Assembly: GCF_001433995.1 (NCBI RefSeq)
Contig: NZ_AZCX01000001.1
Location: 186,001-250,000, forward strand
DNA from: Secundilactobacillus kimchicus JCM 15530
Lineage (GTDB): Bacteria; Bacillota; Bacilli; Lactobacillales; Lactobacillaceae
Length of the DNA stretch: 64,000 nucleotides
Reading direction: 5' to 3'
Shown here: positions 28,008 to 38,475 of the stretch, piece by piece
How the letters are laid out: the number at the start of each line of letters is the position of its first letter
How positions within the stretch are numbered: the first letter of the stretch is position 1
Program-made: the position numbers and the translations under genes
The notes under the pieces: model-generated
The model's input: the letters and a program-made list of their open reading frames with translations, nothing else
Told to the model about the DNA's origin: nothing
The model's database searches: none

Positions 28008-28078
28008 TGGCTGTAATTCAGTCACATTAACAACATTCCGCTGTCAGGATTGAGAATGAGTGTTGGCGAAGGGATAGA
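28008..28078 (+). promoter_or_regulatory. rplS 5' leader, probable L19 autoregulatory leader
   Basis: About 70 transcribed bases before rplS containing ACATTCCGCTGTCAGG and AGTGTTGGCGAAGGG, which resemble from memory the Bacilli L19 leader RNA. A covariance search against Rfam would confirm or refute. Confidence 0.5.
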
Positions 28079-28083
28079 TTTTT

Positions 28084-28446
28084 ATGCGTCAGAACCAATT
28101 AATTGAAAAGATCAACCAAGATCAATTACGGACAGACATTCCTGAATTCCGTGCCGGTGATACGGTCCGAGTTCACGCCAAGGTTGTCGAAGGAACTCGC
28201 GAACGGATCCAATTATTCGAAGGCGTTGTGATTAAGCGCCGCGGTACTGGAATCCAAGCAATGTACACCGTTCGTAAGATTACTAATGGTGTTGGGGTTG
28301 AACGGACTTTCCCAGTTCACTCACCACGGGTTGCTCAAGTTGAGGTTATCCGCTACGGTCGTGTCCGTCGCGCTAAGCTTTACTACCTTCGTGCATTGCA
28401 CGGTAAGGCAGCTCGTATTCCGGAAGCTCGTCGTGCCCGGAAGTAA
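28084..28446 (+). CDS. rplS: Large ribosomal subunit protein bL19
   Basis: 120-residue ribosomal protein at the 30S-50S interface. Seen: the family block [20 protein letters not shown] and C-terminal [10 protein letters not shown]. It has its own promoter and leader and a strong terminator. Confidence 0.98.
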   Translation: MRQNQLIEKINQDQLRTDIPEFRAGDTVRVHAKVVEGTRERIQLFEGVVIKRRGTGIQAMYTVRKITNGVGVERTFPVHSPRVAQVEVIRYGRVRRAKLYYLRALHGKAARIPEARRARK

Positions 28447-28455
28447 GCGTCAATT

Positions 28456-28498
28456 AAAAAAGACAGGCACTGTGGTCATGCCACGGTCCTGTCTTTTT
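28456..28498. terminator. Bidirectional terminator between rplS and pepD
   Basis: AAAAAGACAGGCACTGTGG / TCATG / CCACGGTCCTGTCTTTTT, flanked by A and T tracts so it can work on both strands for the convergent genes. Confidence 0.88.
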
Positions 28499-28499
28499 G

Positions 28500-29924
28500 T
28501 TATAAATTCAGATCTTGATGGTAACTGAGGGGCGACAAAGCAGTTGCTTGGGTAATCAACTTAGCAGTCAGCGTTTTGTAGGCCTTGAGTCCCATCTCAG
28601 CTGCACGGCGACTTTCATTTGTTAAAAGGTGGGTTAGTTCGTCACCAGATAGCGTTTGTCCTGCTTGGTCGGTTTGTAAAACTAGTTCGTCAAAATCGCG
28701 AGTCAACGTCTGCTGAGTCTCGTGTAACAGTGGGCCAAATTCCTTGTAATGGGCATCGACCAAAACACCAGCCTGCTTGTAAACCCAGTAGGCTGACTCT
28801 GGCTGGTACGTTTTTGTTCCCAGCTTATAAGCAGCCGGTGTGTCTTCAATTCCAGCGTAAAAGGGAACAAAAACACTTTGAGCAGTGACGCCCATGGCTA
28901 ACCAATGCAAGCCGCTAATGGCTGGATTATTAAATGGACGGAGCTGTAGAATATGAGACTCCTGAGTTGCAGCCAAGCTAACGGGGCGAAATCGCTTCTT
29001 GTCGGCCTGAGAACCGTCCCCCAGCGGGTCGTAAACGGTTTGCTGATAGTGGGAGCCTAAAAACAATCGCGCATCAGTGAGCGATAAAAGCTGTTCTGCC
29101 TGATTAATAAAGGGCATCTCAGAACTTGAAACGGCCTGTTCGCGGTGCGGATTAAAGCATTTTTGACCGTACCAAACGCGGGGCAAATTGTAGACGCTAT
29201 CCATCGCGTTTTGGGTGCCAAAAATCTGCCGGAAATTAAATCCAGTACGGTTGGGGTTTAGATGGTTTTGGGTAACGAAGCGTTCGATGTCAGGATGCCA
29301 CATAAAGTCCTCAGAATTATTGAAGTCAATTTCTTGAATGGCCATTTGATTTGCGACCACGGCGTAACTGTCGTCCGGAATGCGTTGCGCAACCCAGTAA
29401 TGGCCCGAACCGGTTTCCATGTACCAAGCTTCAGATTGGTCGGCAAATAAAATACCATTGGACTCACAGGTACCGTACTGAGAAACAATTGCGCCCAACC
29501 GCTTAACCCCCGCTCTGGCGGAGTCAATGTAAGGCAAGGTAACGGTTACCATGGCTTCTTCACCAATCCCGTCCTTAACTAACGGATCGGCCGCCAAGAC
29601 CCGCTGATTGGCATAGGTGCTCTCGGTAGCACTCATCGCGACACCGAAGTCATTGATGCCGTCTTCCTCAAAAACGCCAAACATATCGGTCCACTCAGGG
29701 GTGGCCGTGTACTTAGCGGCATGGGTAGGCAATGGCATCGAAAAGTTGTTATCGTTTGAAGTAAAAGTTGGAGCGGGTTCGCTTATTTTGGCTGGGTGAA
29801 CAATGAAATGTTTGGGCCAAGCGGGCCTTGAGTCTTCATTTCGCCCAATCATAACAGAACCATCGATACTCGCTTTTCTACCAATTAAAATACTCGTGCA
29901 AGCCGAATAGGGATTACTTTGCAA
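28500..29924 (-). CDS. pepD: C69-family dipeptidase (PepD type)
   Basis: Ntn-hydrolase dipeptidase of peptidase family C69. Nucleophile Cys9 is in SACTSILIGRKAS, followed by GSVMIGRNED. In the family the short propeptide is removed to expose the Cys. 474 residues, no secretion signal, so cytoplasmic peptide catabolism. TTG start at 29924 with AAGGAGG a few bases upstream. Single-gene unit divergent from yitT. Lactobacilli commonly carry several paralogues, so I do not assign a letter. Confidence 0.93.
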   Translation of the reverse strand: MQSNPYSACTSILIGRKASIDGSVMIGRNEDSRPAWPKHFIVHPAKISEPAPTFTSNDNNFSMPLPTHAAKYTATPEWTDMFGVFEEDGINDFGVAMSATESTYANQRVLAADPLVKDGIGEEAMVTVTLPYIDSARAGVKRLGAIVSQYGTCESNGILFADQSEAWYMETGSGHYWVAQRIPDDSYAVVANQMAIQEIDFNNSEDFMWHPDIERFVTQNHLNPNRTGFNFRQIFGTQNAMDSVYNLPRVWYGQKCFNPHREQAVSSSEMPFINQAEQLLSLTDARLFLGSHYQQTVYDPLGDGSQADKKRFRPVSLAATQESHILQLRPFNNPAISGLHWLAMGVTAQSVFVPFYAGIEDTPAAYKLGTKTYQPESAYWVYKQAGVLVDAHYKEFGPLLHETQQTLTRDFDELVLQTDQAGQTLSGDELTHLLTNESRRAAEMGLKAYKTLTAKLITQATALSPLSYHQDLNL

Positions 29925-30052
29925 GATGATACCTCCTTAAAGTAGCTAGTATGAACAGTTTATCACGGAACGACGTGTTAGGGACATTTCTGGTGTTTCA
30001 GTTAAAAATATGATTTAATATGGCTTGTTGAATTGAGGATGGAGGCAAAAGT

Positions 30053-30946
30053 GTGCAGACAAAGATTGCAAAACAAGAGTGGGTCCTAAAGGGGTTAATC
30101 ATGGCTGGCGCGTCAATTGTCAGTGCGGTTGCGTTGAATGAATTTTTGATCCCCGGTAATATATTTAGTGCGGGCATCAATGGGATTTCTCAGCTATTAT
30201 CAATTTTAGTTTCGACGGTATTTCATATCAAATTAAATACGGGTTGGTTAATCCTGCTCTTTAACCTGCCAATTGGCCTTTTAGGCTGGTTTAAAATTGG
30301 CCGAGGGTTCACCATTTATAGTTTTGTAACAGCTTTTTTGACGTCGGTGTTAGCGATTGTGATCCCAGTTCAAGACGTATCGCATAACCCACTGCTAAGT
30401 GCTTTATTTGGGGGAATTTTGACGGGAATCGGTGTCGCCTACCCACTGAAATACGGGTTTTCAACTGGTGGGATGGACATTATCGCGGTTATCTTGGAAA
30501 AAACGACTGGCAAAACAATTGGAACATTGATGATGGCAACCAACCTCGTGATTATTTTGATTGCGGGTGCTTTTTTTGGCTGGGAAAATGCCTTATACAC
30601 GATTATTTCAATTTACGCAATGTCGCGAGTAGTGGATGCCATTCACACTCGGCACCAAAAGTTAACGGCCTTTATCGTGACCACGAAGGCCGATTCGGTA
30701 ATTGCTGAGTTGGGGAAGACGCTGATTCGTGGGGTCACCATTATGCCGGCTCAAGGCGCTTATGAACGCCGTCCAGGAGCTGTTTTAATGGTCGTCATCT
30801 CACGTTACGAACTGTACGAACTCGAACACGTGGTGAAGACCGTTGATCCGCAAAGCTTTGTGAACCTGGTTAATACAATTGATATTGAAGGCAATTTCTA
30901 CGACGAAACGGAGCAGTTAAAAGCTCGTGGTGAAACGTCGCAGTAA
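30053..30946 (+). CDS. YitT-family membrane protein
   Basis: 297 residues. N-terminal region with five or six hydrophobic segments (about residues 12-200), then a cytoplasmic DUF2179 domain (about 205-285, containing GVTIMPAQGAYERRPG). The family function is unproven; some members affect D-serine or folate-related transport. The start is GTG 30053 with a GGAGG site. Divergent from pepD; the gap 29925-30052 holds weak AT-rich promoter-like sequence that I cannot assign. Confidence 0.85.
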   Translation: MQTKIAKQEWVLKGLIMAGASIVSAVALNEFLIPGNIFSAGINGISQLLSILVSTVFHIKLNTGWLILLFNLPIGLLGWFKIGRGFTIYSFVTAFLTSVLAIVIPVQDVSHNPLLSALFGGILTGIGVAYPLKYGFSTGGMDIIAVILEKTTGKTIGTLMMATNLVIILIAGAFFGWENALYTIISIYAMSRVVDAIHTRHQKLTAFIVTTKADSVIAELGKTLIRGVTIMPAQGAYERRPGAVLMVVISRYELYELEHVVKTVDPQSFVNLVNTIDIEGNFYDETEQLKARGETSQ

Positions 30947-30949
30947 CGA

Positions 30950-30978
30950 TTGAGTTTATCACTAGAAACGGGTATAAT
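30950..30978 (+). promoter_or_regulatory. Promoter of the tautomerase gene
   Basis: TTGAGT (30950-30955), 17 bases, consensus TATAAT (30973-30978); begins four bases after the yitT-family stop. Confidence 0.8.
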
Positions 30979-31016
30979 TTGGTCATTAAGAATTTAGAAG
31001 ATGAAGGAGCTAAACT

Positions 31017-31205
31017 ATGCCAATTGTCCACATTGACCTCATTGAAGGTCGTTCGCAAGAACAACTAAAGAATCTCGTTAAAGACGTTACTGATGCCGTT
31101 AGCAAAAACACCGGAGCCCCTGAAGACCACGTTCACGTGATCTTAAGCGAAATGGCTAAAAACCGTTACAGCGTTGGTGGCGTTTTAAAGAGCGACGAAA
31201 AGTAG
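31017..31205 (+). CDS. 4-oxalocrotonate tautomerase-family enzyme
   Basis: 62-residue tautomerase-superfamily protein. Pro2 ([13 protein letters not shown]) becomes the catalytic N-terminal proline after Met removal; the family form a hexamer of such chains. The substrate in lactobacilli is unknown; no catechol-degradation genes are near. It has its own promoter and terminator. Confidence 0.92.
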   Translation: MPIVHIDLIEGRSQEQLKNLVKDVTDAVSKNTGAPEDHVHVILSEMAKNRYSVGGVLKSDEK

Positions 31206-31211
31206 TCTTCG

Positions 31212-31240
31212 AGGTTGAACTTTGAGTTCAACCTTTTTTT
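31212..31240 (+). terminator. Terminator after the tautomerase gene
   Basis: AGGTTGAACT / TTG / AGTTCAACCT perfect ten-pair stem followed by a run of T to 31240. Confidence 0.9.
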
Positions 31241-31250
31241 GCGATAACGC

Positions 31251-31264
31251 TGTAAGCGGTTACG
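31251..31264. promoter_or_regulatory. Candidate cre (CcpA) site upstream of glpK
   Basis: TGTAAGCGGTTACG matches 13 of 14 positions of the cre consensus TGWNANCGNTNWCA (last base G for A). It lies 35 bases upstream of the glpK -35. Confidence 0.6.
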
Positions 31265-31299
31265 TTTTTGTTAAAACCACGTTAGAATGATGATTATAT

Positions 31300-31328
31300 T
31301 TGGCGAATAGGGCTTTCTTCTGTATACT
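31300..31328 (+). promoter_or_regulatory. glpK promoter
   Basis: TTGGCG (31300-31305), 17 bases, TATACT (31323-31328), with a 60-base leader to the glpK ATG. Confidence 0.65.
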
Positions 31329-31386
31329 TAATGAAGACAAAACCAATTAGATGATGACGATTTGATTGACACGAATGGAGAATTAA

Positions 31387-32898
<1,512 letters not shown>

Positions 32899-32907
32899 TT
32901 GATAAGG

Positions 32908-32949
32908 ATACCCTCAACTCGGCGTCATAAGCGGCTGAGTTGAGGGTAT
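32908..32949. repeat. Sixteen-pair inverted repeat after glpK, no clear T tract
   Basis: ATACCCTCAACTC (32908-32920) pairs perfectly with GAGTTGAGGGTAT (32937-32949), extended inward by three pairs. It is followed by TATC rather than a T run. Probably a terminator or mRNA 3' stabiliser. Confidence 0.7.
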
Positions 32950-32979
32950 TATCAGTTATAAACAGAAGGCGGGGTTAGA

Positions 32980-33957
32980 ATGGTGATGAACGTGTTAGTG
33001 ACCGGCGGAGCTGGCTTTATTGGGAGCAATTTCGTTCACTTTTTGCTCAAACAGCCATCGGTCGACCGAATTGTTAACGTCGATGCTTTGACCTACGCAG
33101 CCAACCTAACATCCCTTAGCGATGTGGCTCAGGATAAAAGATATCGATTTGTTCATGCTGATATCAATAACACTGATAAGCTCCGTCAGTTGATCAAAGA
33201 AGAACGAATTACGCACTTAGTTAATTTTGCGGCCGAGTCCCATGTAGATCGAAGCATCATTGATGCGACACCCTTTTATCATAGCAACGTTGCCGGCGTT
33301 TTAAGTTTGTTGACAGTGGTTAAAGAAACTTCTTTGACCCGGTTTCTCCAGGTTTCCACAGACGAGGTATATGGCACGATTGGGACTCATCAGCGGCCGG
33401 TTGATGAGCAGGGTCAGATTAAACCTTCTAGCCCATATGCGGCCTCTAAAGCGGCTGCTAATCTATTTGTACTCGCTGACTTTAAAACTTATCAGACACC
33501 CGTCGTTATTTCACGATCGGCCAATAATTACGGGCCTTATCAGCATCCAGAAAAATTAATTCCCAAAACAATTCAAAACGGCTTGGCGGGGCGGCCGATT
33601 CCCGTCTATGGGAGTGGCCACCAAATTCGAGACTGGTTAGCGGTTTCAGATAATTGTGCCGCCATCTGGGCCGTTTTAACCCAGGGCGTTGACGGGCAAG
33701 TTTACAATGTGGCCGCAGGGCAAGAAGCGGCTAATCTATCAATCATTAGTCGGATTCTAAGGAGGTTGAATGCGGCCCCTGATCTAATTGAACACGTTAC
33801 TGACCGGCCGGGGCATGATTTTCGCTATGCAATGACGCATGAAAAATTGACATCGTTGACAGACTGGCACCCAAGAATATCACTTGATTCAGGACTGGCC
33901 CAAACGGTCGCTTGGTATACAAACCATCAAGATTGGCTGAAAGGATTTCGAAACTAA
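32980..33957 (+). CDS. rfbB: dTDP-glucose 4,6-dehydratase (RmlB/RfbB-like)
   Basis: Extended short-chain dehydrogenase. Seen: NAD-binding TGGAGFIGSNF, substrate and catalytic STDEVYG (adjacent Asp-Glu typical of RmlB), the YAASK catalytic Tyr/Lys pair, and SRSANNYGPYQHPEKLIP. 325 residues, slightly short. It normally makes dTDP-4-keto-6-deoxyglucose for rhamnose, but no rmlA, rmlC, rmlD or glycosyltransferase is nearby, so the final sugar is unclear. ATG 32980 or 32986 are both possible starts. Another NDP-sugar dehydratase of the same fold cannot be excluded. Confidence 0.85.
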   Translation: MVMNVLVTGGAGFIGSNFVHFLLKQPSVDRIVNVDALTYAANLTSLSDVAQDKRYRFVHADINNTDKLRQLIKEERITHLVNFAAESHVDRSIIDATPFYHSNVAGVLSLLTVVKETSLTRFLQVSTDEVYGTIGTHQRPVDEQGQIKPSSPYAASKAAANLFVLADFKTYQTPVVISRSANNYGPYQHPEKLIPKTIQNGLAGRPIPVYGSGHQIRDWLAVSDNCAAIWAVLTQGVDGQVYNVAAGQEAANLSIISRILRRLNAAPDLIEHVTDRPGHDFRYAMTHEKLTSLTDWHPRISLDSGLAQTVAWYTNHQDWLKGFRN

Positions 33958-33989
33958 AAAGCCGAGCGACACAACGTCACTCGGCTTTT
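33957..33989. terminator. Bidirectional terminator between rfbB and HAD phosphatase
   Basis: AAAAGCCGAGCGAC / ACAAC / GTCACTCGGCTTTT with one mismatch, flanked by A and T tracts, serving convergent genes. Confidence 0.85.
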
Positions 33990-33999
33990 ATGGTGCGAC

Positions 34000-34812
34000 T
34001 TATTCAGCTAGTTTCAGGTAGGTCGTGAGGTAGTCGGCGAGACCATCCTCATCGTTTGTTTCGGGGGTCACATCGTTTGCGAGCCCCTTTAAATGGTCCG
34101 TTGCATTAGCCATTGCAACGCCCCAGCCCGCATATTCGATCATCTCGTTGTCGTTGTGTTCGTCGCCGAAGGCTAGAACGTTTTCCCGCTCGATGCCGTA
34201 ATGGTGGGCGAGAAAGTCAACGCCAACTGCTTTTTGGATGCCCTTGACGCCAATTTCAACGACACTGTTAGGGCCGCCCCATGGGGCAACATCAACAAAC
34301 TCGCCAAATTGATCATTAATGTATTGAATAAGAGCCCGCTGCCGATCCTGGCGTACCGCAATGGTGAGACTAGTTGGGTTCGTCGTTAGGGTCCGCGTAT
34401 TTAAGATTTCGGTACTTTTAAGATTAGTTGGGAAAAAGCCAACAGCCACCGGATGATCTTGCTGAGCTAAAAAGAGGTTTTTTCCCTCAGCCGCGATCAT
34501 TTCGACGCCTAGTGACGAGCGGTTTCGAAGAATCTCAAAGACGATGTCCCGGCTAAAAGTGTGTTGGTATTCTTTCGACCAATAGCGGTGGGGTAAGTGT
34601 CCGAGGCCCCCATTAAAATTAATCATTGGCGTTTCCAAATGCAACTGGTCATAGATGCTTTGGGAGATGCGGTTAGGCCGCCCGGTGACAATACTGACAA
34701 TGTGGCCCGCTTTTGAAGCGCGACCGATGGTGTCAATGGTCTTTTGGGACAACCGGGCTTGGTTGTTAAGTGTGGTGCCATCTAAGTCGATAGCAATCAG
34801 TTTTCGGTTCAC
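34000..34812 (-). CDS. Cof-type HAD-superfamily hydrolase
   Basis: 270-residue HAD IIB phosphatase. Seen: motif I IDLDGTTLN (nucleophile Asp), motif II VTGRP, motif III Lys in the cap-distal half, and motif IV GDEHNDNEMIEYAG. Such proteins dephosphorylate sugar phosphates, FMN or similar; the substrate cannot be predicted. Single-gene unit. Confidence 0.9.
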   Translation of the reverse strand: MNRKLIAIDLDGTTLNNQARLSQKTIDTIGRASKAGHIVSIVTGRPNRISQSIYDQLHLETPMINFNGGLGHLPHRYWSKEYQHTFSRDIVFEILRNRSSLGVEMIAAEGKNLFLAQQDHPVAVGFFPTNLKSTEILNTRTLTTNPTSLTIAVRQDRQRALIQYINDQFGEFVDVAPWGGPNSVVEIGVKGIQKAVGVDFLAHHYGIERENVLAFGDEHNDNEMIEYAGWGVAMANATDHLKGLANDVTPETNDEDGLADYLTTYLKLAE

Positions 34813-34943
34813 AAAAACACGTCCGTTTCCAAATAAAATCGTGGTTCTAACTTACCACAAATGATGATGAAATGCACGAGTTGATAGCCTTGGTGCCAAT
34901 TTTGAGCTATACTCTTAATGTATCTTGTGTGAGGAGAATTTAA

Positions 34944-36308
34944 GTGAATTTACCAAAAGAATTTATTCAAAAATATCAAAAATTGTTGGGCGACGACGCT
35001 AAGGATTTCTTAGCAAGTTTTGAGGACCCGGCAACAAATGGATTTCGAGTGAATCCACACCACCAGTCGTTACCAGCCAATCTGAATCTGACGGACCCGG
35101 TCTCTTATTCAAAGTGGGGTTATTTTGGTAAAATTAGTGGCCGCTCAGTGGCCCACCAAAGTGGTGCTGTTTATAGTCAAGAACCAAGTGCCATGTTTGT
35201 TGGCGAAACTGCCGCTCCGACCGCTAGTCAACGGGTGCTTGACCTCTGTGCTGCTCCTGGCGGGAAAACGACCCATTTGAGTAGTTTTCTGGGCTCGACT
35301 GGTTTACTTGTCACCAACGAAATCATGGGTAAGCGTTCTAAAGTATTAGCGGAAAACGTCGAACGATTCGGGGTTGCCAACGCCTTAATTTTAAATGAAA
35401 CTCCTGAGGTTATCGCTGCCCATTTTCCGGGTTTTTTCGATACCGTCCTCGTGGATGCGCCATGTTCTGGTGAGGGAATGTTTCGAAAGGATCCGGACGG
35501 GATTAAGTATTGGTCGCCAGACTATGTTCGGGAGTGTGCTGTGCGACAGCAGACCATTTTAGCTGAAGCGGTGAAAACGTTGAAGCCTGGTGGTACACTG
35601 GTTTATTCGACCTGCACATTTGCGCCAGAAGAAGACGAACAAACCATTGCTTGGCTCCTTGAAACTTATCCGGAACTGGAAGTACTTCCAATTGATAAAA
35701 CAGCTGGAATCGTAGATGGCCACCCAGAATGGGCTGATGGGAACCCGGAGCTGACTAAAACGGCTCGGCTGTTTCCACACCTAATGCGAGGGGAAGGCCA
35801 CTTCGTTGCCAAGTTGCGCTTAACATCAGAGTTGACGGCCCCAAAGAAAAGCCGCTTGCAACGCGGTAACTTGACAAAAGACCAGAAAATGCTGCTCGAC
35901 TCATTTGTTGCAGATTCTTTACAGTCAGTTGACTGGCCGAGCCGACGGTTAATTACGTTTGGTGACCAACTCTACTTGTTACCTGAAGCTACACCGGAAT
36001 TTGGTCATTTAAAAGTTGTTCGACCAGGGCTACATCTAGGGACGTTCAAAAAAGGACGGTTCGAACCAGCCTATGCCCTGGCACTGGCATTGCCAACAGA
36101 CGCGGTACGCCATAACGTCACAATTTCAATCACTGAGTGGGCGATGGTGGTGCACGGCGATCAATTTAAGCACGACGCATTACCGGTTAAAAAAGGGTGG
36201 GTCCGACTGGTCTGTGACAATCAACCGGTTGCCTTCGCGAAAGTCGTCAACGGTGCCGTTAAAAATTTCTTCCCTAAGGGGCTTCGATTTGATGCCCATT
36301 TGAATTAG
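34944..36308 (+). CDS. RsmF-like rRNA m5C methyltransferase (NOL1/NOP2/sun family)
   Basis: 454-residue SAM-dependent RNA cytosine-C5 methyltransferase, distinct from RsmB at 3060. Seen: SAM motif DLCAAPGGKTTHLSS, motif IV DAPCSGEGMFRKD and motif VI YSTCTFAPEE with both catalytic cysteines, then a C-terminal PUA-like region (about 310-450). The target is likely 16S rRNA in the YebU/RsmF group, but the exact cytosine cannot be read from sequence. GTG start 34944 after GGAG. Followed by a perfect 23-pair inverted repeat. Confidence 0.92.
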   Translation: MNLPKEFIQKYQKLLGDDAKDFLASFEDPATNGFRVNPHHQSLPANLNLTDPVSYSKWGYFGKISGRSVAHQSGAVYSQEPSAMFVGETAAPTASQRVLDLCAAPGGKTTHLSSFLGSTGLLVTNEIMGKRSKVLAENVERFGVANALILNETPEVIAAHFPGFFDTVLVDAPCSGEGMFRKDPDGIKYWSPDYVRECAVRQQTILAEAVKTLKPGGTLVYSTCTFAPEEDEQTIAWLLETYPELEVLPIDKTAGIVDGHPEWADGNPELTKTARLFPHLMRGEGHFVAKLRLTSELTAPKKSRLQRGNLTKDQKMLLDSFVADSLQSVDWPSRRLITFGDQLYLLPEATPEFGHLKVVRPGLHLGTFKKGRFEPAYALALALPTDAVRHNVTISITEWAMVVHGDQFKHDALPVKKGWVRLVCDNQPVAFAKVVNGAVKNFFPKGLRFDAHLN

Positions 36309-36316
36309 TAAAAGAG

Positions 36317-36365
36317 ACTATACAAAAAGCGTTAATTCAAGTTGAATTAACGCTTTTTGTATAGT
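36317..36365. terminator. Perfect 23-pair bidirectional terminator
   Basis: Left arm 36317-36339 and right arm 36343-36365 are perfectly complementary with a three-base AGT loop; the arms contain AAAAAGCG and CGCTTTTT. It sits between convergent rsmF-like and fni, five bases from the fni stop. Confidence 0.85.
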
Positions 36366-36370
36366 GCAAA

Positions 36371-37396
36371 TTATAAATTTCTTTCGTGTTTGTAGTCTAA
36401 TAATTCGTTTGTATATACCAAATGAAGACGATTTAAGTCGGCCAGTTTTGAACTACCAGTTAGCAACAGCAGTTTTTTAAAGTCGGCTAACCAAGTTGCT
36501 AGCCAAGCTTCGGTTGTTTCGTAATCCGTCGAAATGAGTTGGTGAAGCAGTTCGCCAGCCATGCCGACATATTCAGCGCCCATCGCTAAACTTTTGATCG
36601 CGTCAAGAGGGGTTTGAATGCCGCCACTAACAAATGCGGTGGGGGCATCCGGAACCGCCCCTAGCTCGAGCAGCGACTCGGCAGTCGTTTGACCCCAATC
36701 TGTCAGGTAGTCTAGTTCTTTACCAGATCGACGAAAGTTTTCAATCATGGCAAAGTTGGTGCCACCACGGCCACTGACATCAACGTATTGCACACCGAGT
36801 TTGGCTAAATCAACGACGGTTTCCTTGGCCATCCCAAACCCGACCTCTTTAACAATCACCGGGATATCCAGTTTGGTCACCAACTGAGCAATATTTTGCC
36901 GCCAATAAAATTCAGTGTCACCCTCAGGCATAATTAATTCTTGAGTTGCGTTAACGTGTAATTGAATCGCGTCGGCTGCGACCATATTAATGGCGGTCTG
37001 ACAATCTTGTAGCGAGTGATCAGCGCCTAAATTGGCAATGACCACGCCATCCGGGTTTTCATCGCGAACAATGGCAAACGTTTTAGCCTGTTGTGGTTCG
37101 CTGAATGCAACACTTTGAGATCCAACCGCCATTGCCAAATGAAAATGGGCCGCCAATTTTGCTAACTGCGCATTAAATTGGCCAGTTTTGGGACTTCCAC
37201 CCGTCATTGCTTCAATGAAAACTGGGAAGGCCAATTTCTTACCAGCAAAGGTTGTCGTGGTCTCAATCTGCGAAAGACTCAGTTCTGGCAAACTTTGGTG
37301 AATAATCCGAACTTGGGCAAACGTGGTTGATGGATGATGAAATTTTTCGGCAAGAGAGACATGTTCGTCCTTGCGATGAACGTGCTTTGAAGTCAT
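36371..37396 (-). CDS. fni: Type 2 isopentenyl-diphosphate delta-isomerase
   Basis: FMN- and NAD(P)H-dependent TIM-barrel isomerase interconverting IPP and DMAPP. 341 residues. Seen: MTGGSPKTGQFN, AVGSQSVAF, the QLHVNATQELIMPEGD segment with metal/substrate residues, and GRGGTNFAMIE. Last gene of the mevalonate operon; overlaps mvaK2 by four bases. Confidence 0.95.
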   Translation of the reverse strand: MTSKHVHRKDEHVSLAEKFHHPSTTFAQVRIIHQSLPELSLSQIETTTTFAGKKLAFPVFIEAMTGGSPKTGQFNAQLAKLAAHFHLAMAVGSQSVAFSEPQQAKTFAIVRDENPDGVVIANLGADHSLQDCQTAINMVAADAIQLHVNATQELIMPEGDTEFYWRQNIAQLVTKLDIPVIVKEVGFGMAKETVVDLAKLGVQYVDVSGRGGTNFAMIENFRRSGKELDYLTDWGQTTAESLLELGAVPDAPTAFVSGGIQTPLDAIKSLAMGAEYVGMAGELLHQLISTDYETTEAWLATWLADFKKLLLLTGSSKLADLNRLHLVYTNELLDYKHERNL

Positions 37397-38475
37397 TTCA
37401 CATCGTCCCTTTCAAAGTAAACGTTAAAGGCGAGCGGTCGAATGCCGACATCACGCCAGGCGGTTGTTAGGGCAGGCAGGTCATTTTGGACGCGCATTAA
37501 GGCGATACCACAATCGCCACCGCCAGCACCAGACGTTTTGGCGGCCCCGCCAAACGATTCAGCAATATTACATAATTGAGCCAAAAGAGGCGTTTCAATC
37601 TGGGTATGGGTAAACGCCTCCAACTGATTAAGTAGCTTGCGATTAACGGTCAGCTGATGTTGGATCTTATCCAAGTCTTGAGCTCGAAAACCACTAATCA
37701 TCTCATTTAAGCAAGCCTTCGAATTCGCAAGAAAGTGTTCATAAGCTTCTTGACGCTCCGCTTTATTGAGGGCGACGTGATCCACCAAATGGGAGGTGGA
37801 CGCTGGTGAACCAGTCCATCCAACCATGAGTTTTAAATCGGCTGGCGGCGTGAGCGGTTCAATTTCCAACCCCGGCCAAGGTTGATTGAGAAGACTGGTA
37901 AAACTATAGTTTTCCTTGGCCAACTTCAACCATTCCCGGTCGAAAGAACGATACGCAATCCAGCCGCCATAAACGCTGGCCGCGATATCGCCTAAACTGC
38001 CGTTTCCCTGGATATCAAAGTGCGCGATGGCAGCAAGTTTGAACAACTTGTCAGCGGTGACGGGGAGCTCGTAAAAAGCACAAAGCGCTTTAATCGTAGC
38101 GACCGTCACAGCAGCAGAGGAGCCCAGACCGTATTTTCGGCCATCTGCAGCATCTAGATCACTCTCCACGGTCAAGTGATAGACACCAAGCTGTTTGTGC
38201 AACGTTTTAGCATAGGTCTCTGTTACCCGAATGGCTGACAGAATGTAGTGGAACGGATTATCTCGATTATCAAACACCATTTTGCCGTCCTCACGACGCC
38301 AGTAAATGGAATTTTCTTCAAACTGAGACGATACAATACTTCCAATCGTATCGGCTTGATTAATGGACACGGTCACAAATTGATCAAGAGCCACAATAAT
38401 AGCGGGGTAGCCGGTTTCAACAACAGCGTATTCACCAGCGATATACAGTTTTCCCGGCGCTTTGACAGAAATCAT
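37393..38475 (-). CDS. mvaK2: Phosphomevalonate kinase
   Basis: GHMP kinase converting mevalonate-5-P to mevalonate-5-PP. 360 residues. Seen: N-terminal KAPGKLYIAGEYAVVE, ATP loop KYGLGSSAAVTVATI, and C-terminal KTSGAGGGDCGIAL. Start ATG 38475 overlaps the mvaD stop (ATGA). Confidence 0.95.
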   Translation of the reverse strand: MISVKAPGKLYIAGEYAVVETGYPAIIVALDQFVTVSINQADTIGSIVSSQFEENSIYWRREDGKMVFDNRDNPFHYILSAIRVTETYAKTLHKQLGVYHLTVESDLDAADGRKYGLGSSAAVTVATIKALCAFYELPVTADKLFKLAAIAHFDIQGNGSLGDIAASVYGGWIAYRSFDREWLKLAKENYSFTSLLNQPWPGLEIEPLTPPADLKLMVGWTGSPASTSHLVDHVALNKAERQEAYEHFLANSKACLNEMISGFRAQDLDKIQHQLTVNRKLLNQLEAFTHTQIETPLLAQLCNIAESFGGAAKTSGAGGGDCGIALMRVQNDLPALTTAWRDVGIRPLAFNVYFERDDVK

